Shown here piece after piece: positions 49,463 to 57,929 of a stretch of 64,000 nucleotides of DNA. Position numbers and translations under genes: made by a program. Position 1 is the stretch's first letter. Each line of letters starts with the position of its first letter. Origin of the DNA: Gallionella sp. (GTDB lineage: Bacteria; Pseudomonadota; Gammaproteobacteria; Burkholderiales; Gallionellaceae); contig JAQTMZ010000001.1 of assembly GCA_028714075.1 (NCBI GenBank), positions 215,753-279,752 of the forward strand. Direction: 5' to 3'. The notes under the pieces are model-generated. The model was given only the letters and a program-made list of their open reading frames with translations. It was not told the DNA's origin and searched no databases.

Positions 49463-49572
49463 AGTGATCTCACTCTAAAGAAAAACAAAAACTTGATCCG
49501 CAGATTACACAGATTCACACAGATTTTAATCGGCGTTAATCTGCGTAATCTGCGGATAGCTATTTTTTCAGG

Positions 49573-49890
49573 CTAGCCAAAACTGCAAACGTAGTTTACT
49601 TCATCCTTGGCATGTATCTCAAAGCTGCTGTTCTCCGCCACCCTGAAGCTGGTACCCGCAGCATAGGTCTTGAAAGCCGGCTCGCCGGCGATCTTCACTT
49701 CGCAGGTGCCGCTGCTGATCTCCATCAGCTCCGGCGCTCCGACATTGAAGGTGAGCTGGCTGCCCGGCATGATGACACCGACGGTTTTGCGCGTGCCATC
49801 CGGAAAAAATACCGAATGCGACACGCACTTGCCGTCGAAGAATACATTGGCTTTTTTGCCTACGCTGACATTATCGAATTTGTCTGACAT
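49573..49890 (-). CDS. ppnP: Pyrimidine/purine nucleoside phosphorylase (DUF1255/PpnP)
   Basis: DNVSVGKKANVFFDGKCVSHSVFFPDGTRKTVGVIMPGSQLTFNVGAPELMEI. Confidence 0.92.
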   Translation of the reverse strand: MSDKFDNVSVGKKANVFFDGKCVSHSVFFPDGTRKTVGVIMPGSQLTFNVGAPELMEISSGTCEVKIAGEPAFKTYAAGTSFRVAENSSFEIHAKDEVNYVCSFG

Positions 49891-49918
49891 GACGCTGCTT
49901 TCCTTTGAGATGGTTTGA

Positions 49919-50410
49919 TTATTTTGGAGGTTCGTTGGCTTTGATGCTTTTTTGGTAGTTGGCGTAAACATACACCGGGATGCCGAGGTCGCCGAGCTGT
50001 TTTTCGATCAGTGGTTTTACGTCATTCCAGTCTAGGCCGGTCATGCCGCAGGCCAGGCGCGGCAAAGCGATACTGGAAAATTTTTCCTTTTCAATTAGTC
50101 CGCGCAACGCATGCAGCGCATGGTTTACATGGCTGAGCGAAGCGTGCCCCGGTTTGCTGCCATGATCATAGGCTCCATCTTGCGTGAACAGGTTGACGAT
50201 GTAGCGGCCATCGGCGCTCATCCACGTCCACAAACCGCCTGACTTGGGATGTTTGGTCTGGCAATAATGGCGGAAGTCCTTGTACATCGCGGGCATGCGC
50301 TCGCGCAGTTGCAAGGCCAGGCCGTGATGAAAATCATCGTTGGGTGCGACGCCTTGCGCGATAACTTTTGCGCCGCTCAACAGAATGTCGCCGCTCAGTT
50401 CATGAAGCAT
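49919..50410 (-). CDS. Macro-domain-like protein
   Basis: GDILLSGAKVIAQGVAPNDDFHHGLALQLRERMPAMYKDFRHYCQ; SIALPRLACGMTGLDWNDVKPLI. Confidence 0.82.
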   Translation of the reverse strand: MLHELSGDILLSGAKVIAQGVAPNDDFHHGLALQLRERMPAMYKDFRHYCQTKHPKSGGLWTWMSADGRYIVNLFTQDGAYDHGSKPGHASLSHVNHALHALRGLIEKEKFSSIALPRLACGMTGLDWNDVKPLIEKQLGDLGIPVYVYANYQKSIKANEPPK

Positions 50411-50427
50411 GATGCCTCCCTATGGTG

Positions 50428-50473
50428 GGAGCGCGGGCATCTCGCCCGCATGCGGGCGAGATGCCCGCGCTCC
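50428..50473. repeat. Perfect 46-bp palindrome
   Basis: GGAGCGCGGGCATCTCGCCCGCA|TGCGGGCGAGATGCCCGCGCTCC, zero loop. Confidence 0.95.
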
Positions 50474-50475
50474 GA

Positions 50476-51702
50476 TTATTTTCGATTCTTCAGATTCGCC
50501 GCGATGCGCATGCGTAGCGCATTCAGTTTGATGAAGCCCGCCGCATCTTTTTGATCGTAGGCGCCCTTGTCGTCCTCGAAGGTGGCGATGGTCGGGTCGA
50601 ACAGCGAATCGGTTTTGGAATCGCGCCCGACCACGATCACGTTGCCCTTGTACAGTTTGACACGTACCCAGCCGTTCACGCAGCTCTGGGTATGGTCAAT
50701 CAGCACCTGTAGCGCCTTGCGCTCCGGCGACCACCAGTAGCCGTTGTAAATCATGCTGGCATAGCGCGGCATCAGGTCGTCCTTGAGGTGCGCGACTTCG
50801 CGGTCCAGCGTGATCGACTCGATGGCGCGATGCGCCTTGAGCATGATCGTGCCGCCGGGGGTCTCGTAGCAGCCGCGCGACTTCATGCCGACATAGCGGT
50901 TCTCCACCAGGTCGAGGCGGCCGATGCCGTGCTTGCCGCCGAGTGCGTTCAACTTGGTCAGCACCTGTGCGGGAGATAATTTCGTACCGTTCAGCGCGAC
51001 GATGTCGCCGTTGGCAAATTCGATGTCCAGATATCCGGCGGCATCCGGCGCCTTCTCCGGCGACACCGTCCAGCGCCACATGCTTTCCTCGGCTTCGGCG
51101 GCAGGGTCTTCCAGATGGCGGCCTTCGAAGGAAATGTGCAGCAGGTTCGCATCCATCGAATAGGGCGAGCCGCCCTGCTTGTGTTTCATGTCGATCGGGA
51201 TGCCGGCCTTCTCGGCATAGGCCATCAGCTTCTCGCGTGACAACAGATCCCATTCGCGCCACGGCGCGATGACTTTGATGTTCGGGTTCAGCGCGTAAGC
51301 GCCCAGCTCGAAACGCACCTGGTCGTTGCCCTTGCCGGTCGCGCCGTGCGAGATGGCCTGTGCGCCGGTCTTGGCGGCGATCTCGATCAGGCGCTTGGCG
51401 ATCAGCGGGCGCGCGATCGACGTGCCGAGCAGGTATTCGCCCTCGTACACGGTATTGGCGCGGAACATCGGGAACACGAAATCGCGCACGAATTCTTCGC
51501 GCATGTCGTCGATGAAAATATTTTCCGGCTTGATGCCCATTTTCAGCGCCTTGGCGCGCGCCGGCTCCAGCTCCTCACCCTGGCCGATGTCGGCGGTAAA
51601 AGTGACGACTTCGCATTGGTAGGTGTCTTGCAGCCATTTCAGGATGACCGAGGTGTCGAGTCCGCCGGAATAGGCGAGGACGGCTTTTTTGATTTCACTC
51701 AT
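50476..51702 (-). CDS. argG: Argininosuccinate synthase
   Basis: [49 protein letters not shown]. Confidence 0.98.
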   Translation of the reverse strand: MSEIKKAVLAYSGGLDTSVILKWLQDTYQCEVVTFTADIGQGEELEPARAKALKMGIKPENIFIDDMREEFVRDFVFPMFRANTVYEGEYLLGTSIARPLIAKRLIEIAAKTGAQAISHGATGKGNDQVRFELGAYALNPNIKVIAPWREWDLLSREKLMAYAEKAGIPIDMKHKQGGSPYSMDANLLHISFEGRHLEDPAAEAEESMWRWTVSPEKAPDAAGYLDIEFANGDIVALNGTKLSPAQVLTKLNALGGKHGIGRLDLVENRYVGMKSRGCYETPGGTIMLKAHRAIESITLDREVAHLKDDLMPRYASMIYNGYWWSPERKALQVLIDHTQSCVNGWVRVKLYKGNVIVVGRDSKTDSLFDPTIATFEDDKGAYDQKDAAGFIKLNALRMRIAANLKNRK

Positions 51703-51708
51703 GGTTTA

Positions 51709-52023
51709 TTAACTCTTCTTTCCAAAAACATATCCAACTAATGTCCCAAATAGTATGCCCATTGTCGGATTAAATTTATCAGCCCATGTTAGTAGGCTGG
51801 CCGCAATAACAACCAATACAACCGTAATTACTTTGAACCACAATTCAAAAACAACGTGTTTACTATTGGTTGCCAGTGTGGCTTTTTGAACACCCTCAAT
51901 AATTTGTATAACACGTGAAGCTAACTCATGGCCTTTTTCAGTATTGAGATAGGCCAGCACAGGGGCGACATCAATTTCATCATCTTTGACTTCTTGTTCT
52001 TTTTGAATTAGTAAGTTCGACAT
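51709..52023 (-). CDS. Small hypothetical membrane protein
   Basis: 104 aa, two TM segments, AT-rich, between argF and argG in the same direction. Confidence 0.6.
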   Translation of the reverse strand: MSNLLIQKEQEVKDDEIDVAPVLAYLNTEKGHELASRVIQIIEGVQKATLATNSKHVVFELWFKVITVVLVVIAASLLTWADKFNPTMGILFGTLVGYVFGKKS

Positions 52024-52065
52024 GAAATCTCTCCAGTAATTTTGGCTTCGGTCGCGTTGTTGTGC

Positions 52066-53019
52066 TTAATTGCTTAACTTTCCCAGCAGCAGATATTCCA
52101 TCAGTGCTTTCTGCACATGCAACCTGTTCTCCGCCTCGTCCCACACCACGCTCTGCGGGCCGTCGATGACTCCGGCGGAGACTTCCTCGCCGCGATGTGC
52201 GGGCAGACAGTGCATGAACAGCGCATCCTTTGCGGCGACGCGCATCATGTCTTCGTCCACCTGCCAGTCGGCGAAGTCCTTCAGGCGTTCCTCGTTCTCC
52301 GCCTCGAAGCCCATGCTGGTCCACACGTCGGTGGTCACCAGATCGGCGCCGCGCGCGGCTTGCATCGGGTCGGCGAATTCCTCGTAGTGGTCCTCGCCGA
52401 ACAGCCCGGCGCGCTCCGGCTCGACTTCATAGCCGGGCGGGGTCGAGACATGCACGTTGAAATCCAGTATCTCGGCGGCCTGCAGCCAGGTGTTGCACAT
52501 GTTGTTGGAGTCGCCGATCCACGCCACGGTCTTGCCCTGGATGCCGCCGCGCTGCTCGACGTAGGTGTAGATGTCGGCGAGTACCTGGCACGGATGGTAT
52601 TCGTTGGTCAGGCCGTTGATCACCGGCACGCGCGAGTGGGCGGCGAAGCGTTCGATGATGGACTGCTCGAAGGTGCGGATCATCACCAGGTCGCTCATGC
52701 GCGAGATCACCTGCCCGGCGTCTTCCACCGGCTCGCCGCGCCCCAGTTGCGAGTCGCGCGTATTCAGGTAAATTGCCGAACCGCCCAGTTGTTGCATCCC
52801 CGCCTCGAACGACAGGCGCGTGCGCGTGCTGGCCTTCTCGAAGATCATCACCAGCGTGCGATCCTGCAGCGGCCAGTATTGCTGGTAGGCCTTGAACTTC
52901 TGCTTGATGATGCGGGTGCGCTCGAACAGGTATTCAAACTCGTCGCGGGTGAAGTCCTTGAACTGAAGAAAATGTTTTAATGGAACGGGTTGCTTTATTG
53001 ACATGGGCTGGGCTGACAT
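52066..53019 (-). CDS. argF: Ornithine carbamoyltransferase
   Basis: FEKASTRTRLSFEAGMQQLGGSAIYL; HCLPAHRGEEV. Confidence 0.97.
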   Translation of the reverse strand: MSAQPMSIKQPVPLKHFLQFKDFTRDEFEYLFERTRIIKQKFKAYQQYWPLQDRTLVMIFEKASTRTRLSFEAGMQQLGGSAIYLNTRDSQLGRGEPVEDAGQVISRMSDLVMIRTFEQSIIERFAAHSRVPVINGLTNEYHPCQVLADIYTYVEQRGGIQGKTVAWIGDSNNMCNTWLQAAEILDFNVHVSTPPGYEVEPERAGLFGEDHYEEFADPMQAARGADLVTTDVWTSMGFEAENEERLKDFADWQVDEDMMRVAAKDALFMHCLPAHRGEEVSAGVIDGPQSVVWDEAENRLHVQKALMEYLLLGKLSN

Positions 53020-53033
53020 GGCTCATTACCAAT

Positions 53034-54206
53034 CTAGGGTTGCAAAAATTCTTTGATCAGCGGGCACAGGATATCCAGCAGTTGCCGCGCTTCGTCTTTT
53101 GACATGATCAGCGGCGGCAACAGGCGGATCACGTTGTCGGCGGTGACGTTGGTTAGCAGCCCTTTGGCGAGAGCCAGTTGCACCAGTTCGCCGCAGGGCC
53201 TGTCGAGTTCGATGCCGAGCATCAGCCCCTGCCCGCGAATTTCCTTGATACCGTTTACCCCTTGCAGGGCGGTGGCCAAGCCTTGCCGGATGAATTGACC
53301 GAGGCTCTCGGCATGCGCCAGCAGCTTGTCCTGCTCGATAATATTCAGCGTGGCCAAGCCTGCCGTGCAGGCCAGCGGGTTGCCGCCGAATGTCGAGCCG
53401 TGATTGCCCGGCTTGAACAGGCCGTTTGCCTTGCCTGCGGTGAGGCAGGTGCCGATCGGCACGCCGGAGCCGAGCCCTTTGGCCAGCGTCATCACATCGG
53501 GCTGGATGCCGGTGTGCTGGAAGGCGAACCATTTTCCGGTGCGTCCGATACCGCATTGCACTTCGTCCAGCATCAGCAGCCAGTTATGCTCGTCGCAAAT
53601 CTGCCGCAGTTGTTGCAGGTAATGAATGTCCAGCGTGCGGATGCCGCCTTCGCCCTGGATCGGCTCGACCAGTACCGCAACCACGTTGCTGTTGTGCTGG
53701 GCAACGTGGCGGATCGCCTCAAGGTCGTTATAGGGGACGCGCACAAAGCCGCTGACCAGCGGCTCAAAACCGGCTTGTACCTTGCGGTTGCCGGTAGCGG
53801 AAAGGGTCGCCAGCGTGCGCCCGTGGAAGGCTTTTTCCATCACGATGATCGCAGGTGATTCAATATCCCGCTGATGGCCATACATGCGTGCCAGCTTGAT
53901 CGCGGCCTCGTTCGCCTCGCAGCCGGAGTTGCAAAAAAATACTTCCTGCATGCCGGACAGGTTGCACAGCTTGTCGGCCAGCAGCTCCTGTTCGCGCACC
54001 TGATAGATGTTGGAACAGTGGATCAGTTTGCCGATCTGTTCATTCAGTGCGGCGGTGAAGCGCGGATGCGCGTGCCCCAGCGTGTTCACGGCGATGCCGG
54101 CCAGCGCATCCAGATAGCGCTTGCCTTCGGTATCCCACAGCCACGCGCCTTCGCCATGCGCAAAGGCGATGGGGAGCCGAGCATAAGTGTTCATCACATG
54201 CGACAT
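53034..54206 (-). CDS. argD: Acetylornithine aminotransferase
   Basis: GEGAWLWDTEGKRYLDALAGIAVNTLGHAHP; LLMLDEVQCGIGRTGKWFAFQH. Confidence 0.96.
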   Translation of the reverse strand: MSHVMNTYARLPIAFAHGEGAWLWDTEGKRYLDALAGIAVNTLGHAHPRFTAALNEQIGKLIHCSNIYQVREQELLADKLCNLSGMQEVFFCNSGCEANEAAIKLARMYGHQRDIESPAIIVMEKAFHGRTLATLSATGNRKVQAGFEPLVSGFVRVPYNDLEAIRHVAQHNSNVVAVLVEPIQGEGGIRTLDIHYLQQLRQICDEHNWLLMLDEVQCGIGRTGKWFAFQHTGIQPDVMTLAKGLGSGVPIGTCLTAGKANGLFKPGNHGSTFGGNPLACTAGLATLNIIEQDKLLAHAESLGQFIRQGLATALQGVNGIKEIRGQGLMLGIELDRPCGELVQLALAKGLLTNVTADNVIRLLPPLIMSKDEARQLLDILCPLIKEFLQP

Positions 54207-54341
54207 CTATCTACTCCCTAGAAACAGGCAACTCTCTAGAAACATGCAACCCATGGAAACAGGCAGCCTCTAAAAACAAGACGGCGGACGCGCCGCCGTT
54301 GAACAATGATCAAGAACCGTATATTGAGCCAAACAGCACCA

Positions 54342-54375
54342 CAAAGCAAACAAGCCGACATTGCTGTCGGCTTGT
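54342..54375 (-). terminator. Probable Rho-independent terminator of rpsT
   Basis: Minus strand AAGCCGACAGCAATGTCGGCTTGTTTGCTTTG: 9-bp stem followed by T-rich tract. Confidence 0.7.
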
Positions 54376-54400
54376 GCGGTGAATCAAAGCGATCGGGCGT

Positions 54401-54664
54401 TTACGCCATTGCCTTGATGGCCGCAGAAAGACGGCTCTTGTGTCGAGCGGCCTTGTTCTTGTGGATGATTTTCTTGTCGGCGATGCTGTCCACCGCGCTT
54501 ACCGACTCTTTGTAAACGGCTTGAGCTGCGGCCTTGTCACCGGCTTCAATCGCCTTGATGACTTTCTTGACCGCAGTGCGCAATTCCGAGCGCAGGCTGC
54601 TGTTATGAGCATTCTGTTTGACTGCCTGACGTGCACGCTTGCGGGCTTGTGCGCTATTTGCCAT
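54401..54664 (-). CDS. rpsT: 30S ribosomal protein S20
   Basis: [43 protein letters not shown]. Confidence 0.98.
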   Translation of the reverse strand: MANSAQARKRARQAVKQNAHNSSLRSELRTAVKKVIKAIEAGDKAAAQAVYKESVSAVDSIADKKIIHKNKAARHKSRLSAAIKAMA

Positions 54665-54882
54665 GACTACTCCTTGATAATTCGGTACAACGGAAAGGCG
54701 CGCATTCTAGTGGCTCCCCCGGGCTTTTGCAAATTTTTTTGCGGGAGCAGGCGATCAGGCGGCCTGGTGCCTGGAATATTCACGGCCGATCACTCTGATT
54801 TTTTTAAATATATAAGGGGTGCATCGCCTTGACTATTCGATCGGGCTGAAAGGCGGCGCCGGATCAAATCGCAATTATTGCG

Positions 54883-55530
54883 CTAGGGCAATTGCCCCGC
54901 CGTGACCATGCGGTTGAACAGGATGCTGGGTGAGATCCAGACCGCCAGGTCGTCAAAACCATTCTGCACGAAATCATGGCTGACGAAATCGGTGTCGCCA
55001 TCGGTGTTTTCCGCTTCATCGGCCGAGGGCGTGTTTGCCCAGTTGGCGCCGCGCGAGACGATCACGGCTGCTGCGGTAGAGGTGAGGTTGGCGGCGCAGG
55101 CTGCGGTAGTGCAGACGCGCATCGTTCCTGCGGTGCTCAAGGTGAAACGTGTTGCGCCGTCGGCGAATTCCCTGGTGACGGCATACACCAGCACGTTGCC
55201 GTAGGCATCTTTTTCGGCTACACCCAAATCCTTATAGGGCAGCGTGCCGACTTGCTGCGCAACTGTGGTGCATGCCGCTTCCGCCGTACCGTCGCCGTTG
55301 GTGTCCGGGCAAGGCAAATGCTTGTTTGAGGTCGAGATCGCATATCCCAGCAGCGCGTCGCGCACTTCATCCATGTATTTGCGCGTTTCGTTCCTGCGCT
55401 GCTGTTCCATCTGCCCCGACATGACGGGCAGCAATCCGCCCAGCAGCAATCCCACGATGGCCAGCACGACGGCCATTTCGAGCAGCGTGAAGCCGTGCGC
55501 CGGGTTGTGACGGTACGGGTTCAGGGGCAT
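54883..55530 (-). CDS. Prepilin-like protein (type IV pilin/pseudopilin)
   Basis: AHGFTLLEMAVVLAIVGLLLGGLLPVMSGQMEQQRRNETRKYMDEVRDALLGYAIS. Confidence 0.88.
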   Translation of the reverse strand: MPLNPYRHNPAHGFTLLEMAVVLAIVGLLLGGLLPVMSGQMEQQRRNETRKYMDEVRDALLGYAISTSNKHLPCPDTNGDGTAEAACTTVAQQVGTLPYKDLGVAEKDAYGNVLVYAVTREFADGATRFTLSTAGTMRVCTTAACAANLTSTAAAVIVSRGANWANTPSADEAENTDGDTDFVSHDFVQNGFDDLAVWISPSILFNRMVTAGQLP

Positions 55531-56948
55531 GGCGCCACGCTCAGGTCGGTTCGTATGCAATACAGGGTGTCGTTAAAGCCGCCGTCAGCGGCCTGGTTCT
55601 GGTAGCTGGCATTGCCGCTGCCGTTCGGATAGTTGCCGGCGTTGCGGCCTTCCAGATAATTGTCGAGAGTGCCGCGCGGTGTGCTGCCCGCGCCGCTCGT
55701 GTCGCTGGCGCGCACCTGGGCCGACAGGCGGCTACCGGCCAGCATGACTACTGCGGCATAGAGTGTGCCGCCGTTCACCGTCACGCAGTTGCCGCAAGGG
55801 GCGGTCGCGATGCTGACCGGATGGTATTCGCCGGACAGCGCGTAAAACAGGTGGTCTTTCCAGTTATCCCACCAGGGATAGGCGGCGGCCCAGCCGCTCG
55901 GGCAGTTGGTCGCGTTGACCAGCAGGTTGGAGTTGAGCATGGTGCTGGCGGTGGTCGAATAGGAGTTGTTAACTTTATAGGGAATCCGCCCGGCATACAG
56001 GCCTGCCTGGTCGTCATAGTTGGAGTTCACGCCATAGTCGGCAAGGGCAAGCGGCGCGGGCCACGGCAGGCTTTTATTGGAGGCCGGGTTGGCGAGGGGC
56101 TTGCCGTTGGTTGCGCCAAAATAGGCGATGCACTCGGCGGTTTTTTGCGTCATGTTGTTGAGCGTGGCGCGGAAGTCGTTGCGCTTCTGTATCGCGTTCC
56201 AGATGTCCTGTCTTGTGATGAACAGCATCTGGTCGTTGATTCCGGCTGCCGTGCCGAAGCGAAATTTACTGGCGGCATTGGCGATTGCCGACACCGTGGC
56301 GTTGTTGATCGTGCCATCGCTGTCGAGATAGTTGCTCGCGGTGTAATTGCCGCCGCAAATCGGTGTGGTGGTGTCGGGTGTGCGCGTCTGGCCGGTTTGC
56401 GCCGCTCCCGGCGCGAAGATGACCGCGACCGCTTGATTTTCTGCCGGGGTCAGCAGCGTGCTGCCGTCGGATGCATATACCTGCAACTGCCCGTTGGTAT
56501 CCCAGTTCATCAGGCCGGTCGGCGTGTTGTTCTTGTAAGTGCCGGAAACGGCATACCACAGGCACTCGCCAGTGCTGTCGCGCAACGGCGGCAGGTTGAG
56601 TTCCTTCCACGGCAGCCGCCCGATCTGGCTGATGTTCTTGCCGGCACAGCTCCCGGCCGCACTCCCTTCGGTGGCACCCAGCGTTCCGCCCGACAGGTTG
56701 GGACAGGGCAAATAGCCATGCACTTTGCCTGCATGAGTGTCGCCATAGGTGACGGCATAGCCGATCAACGCCTCCTTCGCCTGCGCCAGTGCCGCGGCGG
56801 TTCTTATCTGGCGCTGGTTGTTCAAGCCGGCAAGGCTGAACGAGTTGGCCAGCAACGCGCTGAAGCCGATCACCATAATCACCAGCATCACGATCAGCGC
56901 GGCACCGCGTTGTGTTGTTCCGGCAAGACAATGCGGCGGCGGATGCAT
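55521..56948 (-). CDS. Large pilin-like/PilX-like protein
   Basis: QRGAALIVMLVIMVIGFSALLANSFSLAGLNNQRQIRTAAALAQAKEALIGYAV; shares ALIGYA...LPCP with the adjacent pilin. Confidence 0.7.
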   Translation of the reverse strand: MHPPPHCLAGTTQRGAALIVMLVIMVIGFSALLANSFSLAGLNNQRQIRTAAALAQAKEALIGYAVTYGDTHAGKVHGYLPCPNLSGGTLGATEGSAAGSCAGKNISQIGRLPWKELNLPPLRDSTGECLWYAVSGTYKNNTPTGLMNWDTNGQLQVYASDGSTLLTPAENQAVAVIFAPGAAQTGQTRTPDTTTPICGGNYTASNYLDSDGTINNATVSAIANAASKFRFGTAAGINDQMLFITRQDIWNAIQKRNDFRATLNNMTQKTAECIAYFGATNGKPLANPASNKSLPWPAPLALADYGVNSNYDDQAGLYAGRIPYKVNNSYSTTASTMLNSNLLVNATNCPSGWAAAYPWWDNWKDHLFYALSGEYHPVSIATAPCGNCVTVNGGTLYAAVVMLAGSRLSAQVRASDTSGAGSTPRGTLDNYLEGRNAGNYPNGSGNASYQNQAADGGFNDTLYCIRTDLSVAPCP

Positions 56949-56955
56949 GGCGGCG

Positions 56956-57330
56956 TTACTGCCCCGGAGAAACCGGGTGCTCCGAGGTTGGCGGATTGAC
57001 AAGCAGCTTTTGCCCGACCTTGAGTTTTACCGGTTGCGCATGCCCAACTACGGCGATGGACAAACTTTCCGGCGCGCGCTCATCGCCTCCGGCGGCCGGT
57101 TGCGCTATGCCGTTGATCCACACGGTGCGCGCCCCGCCATGCTTCTGCACGATGCCGTTGACGGTCAGCACGCGGTGGCTATCGCCTGAATCGGTGCTCT
57201 GCGATTTGTCCTGCTCCAGTTGCGCGCGTTGTTCGGGCGTGAAGAATAACCGCCCTAATTCTTCTGCATTGGAAAGCGGCGTAACGCTTAATCCGTAGAA
57301 GCACAAACAAATTTTGAGAGCTGAATTCAT
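56956..57330 (-). CDS. MshK-like pilus biogenesis protein
   Basis: Position in operon, signal peptide, GIVQKHGGARTVWINGIAQ and LKVGQKLLVNP. Confidence 0.55.
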   Translation of the reverse strand: MNSALKICLCFYGLSVTPLSNAEELGRLFFTPEQRAQLEQDKSQSTDSGDSHRVLTVNGIVQKHGGARTVWINGIAQPAAGGDERAPESLSIAVVGHAQPVKLKVGQKLLVNPPTSEHPVSPGQ

Positions 57331-57929
57331 GGCGGCGCGTTCCGATTTTTTAATGTTATCCAGCCGCCGCCGCATTCGGCGCTGAGGCGCGGTGAGCCGC
57401 TTTCATCGGCGGCACCGCGTTGCAGGACGCAGCCTTCAAGCTGATAACGGCCTTTTATCTGGCTGCGTAGTGCATCGAAAAAATCCAGCAGTTGCGCCTC
57501 ATGCAACAGGTCGAAGTGCAGCTTCATTTCGCTGTAGCGGACATGGAAGTTGCCGCTGTCTATCGGGGGGATTTCCGTATAGTTTTTTTGCGGTGCGATG
57601 TTGTAGTGAAAATCGGCGACCAGATTTTTCAGCCGGAGTTTTTCCAGCCCTTCTATCCAGTCCAGGCGCTGCTCGTCGCCGATTATTTTATGTTCCTCCA
57701 TTACGGCGTACTCGCCGGAATATGCCGACATGTTTTCCAGATCCTGGCGCACCGTCGCCAGCCGGCTTTGCGCTTCATGCAGCAGGCGTTGCGCGTCGTA
57801 CTGATCCTGTTGCGCATGCCCGGCATACTGGCTGCTGCCGTATAAAATGGCGCCGCCCAACAGCATTGACGCGCAGGCCGTCAGGATGCTCCAGCGCATC
57901 AGGATGAAGTCTGCTTTGGAGAATTTCAT
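57327..57929 (-). CDS. MshJ/PilO-like pilus assembly protein
   Basis: N-terminal TM, coiled-coil, position downstream of MshI-like gene, ATGA overlaps. Confidence 0.6.
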   Translation of the reverse strand: MKFSKADFILMRWSILTACASMLLGGAILYGSSQYAGHAQQDQYDAQRLLHEAQSRLATVRQDLENMSAYSGEYAVMEEHKIIGDEQRLDWIEGLEKLRLKNLVADFHYNIAPQKNYTEIPPIDSGNFHVRYSEMKLHFDLLHEAQLLDFFDALRSQIKGRYQLEGCVLQRGAADESGSPRLSAECGGGWITLKNRNAPP

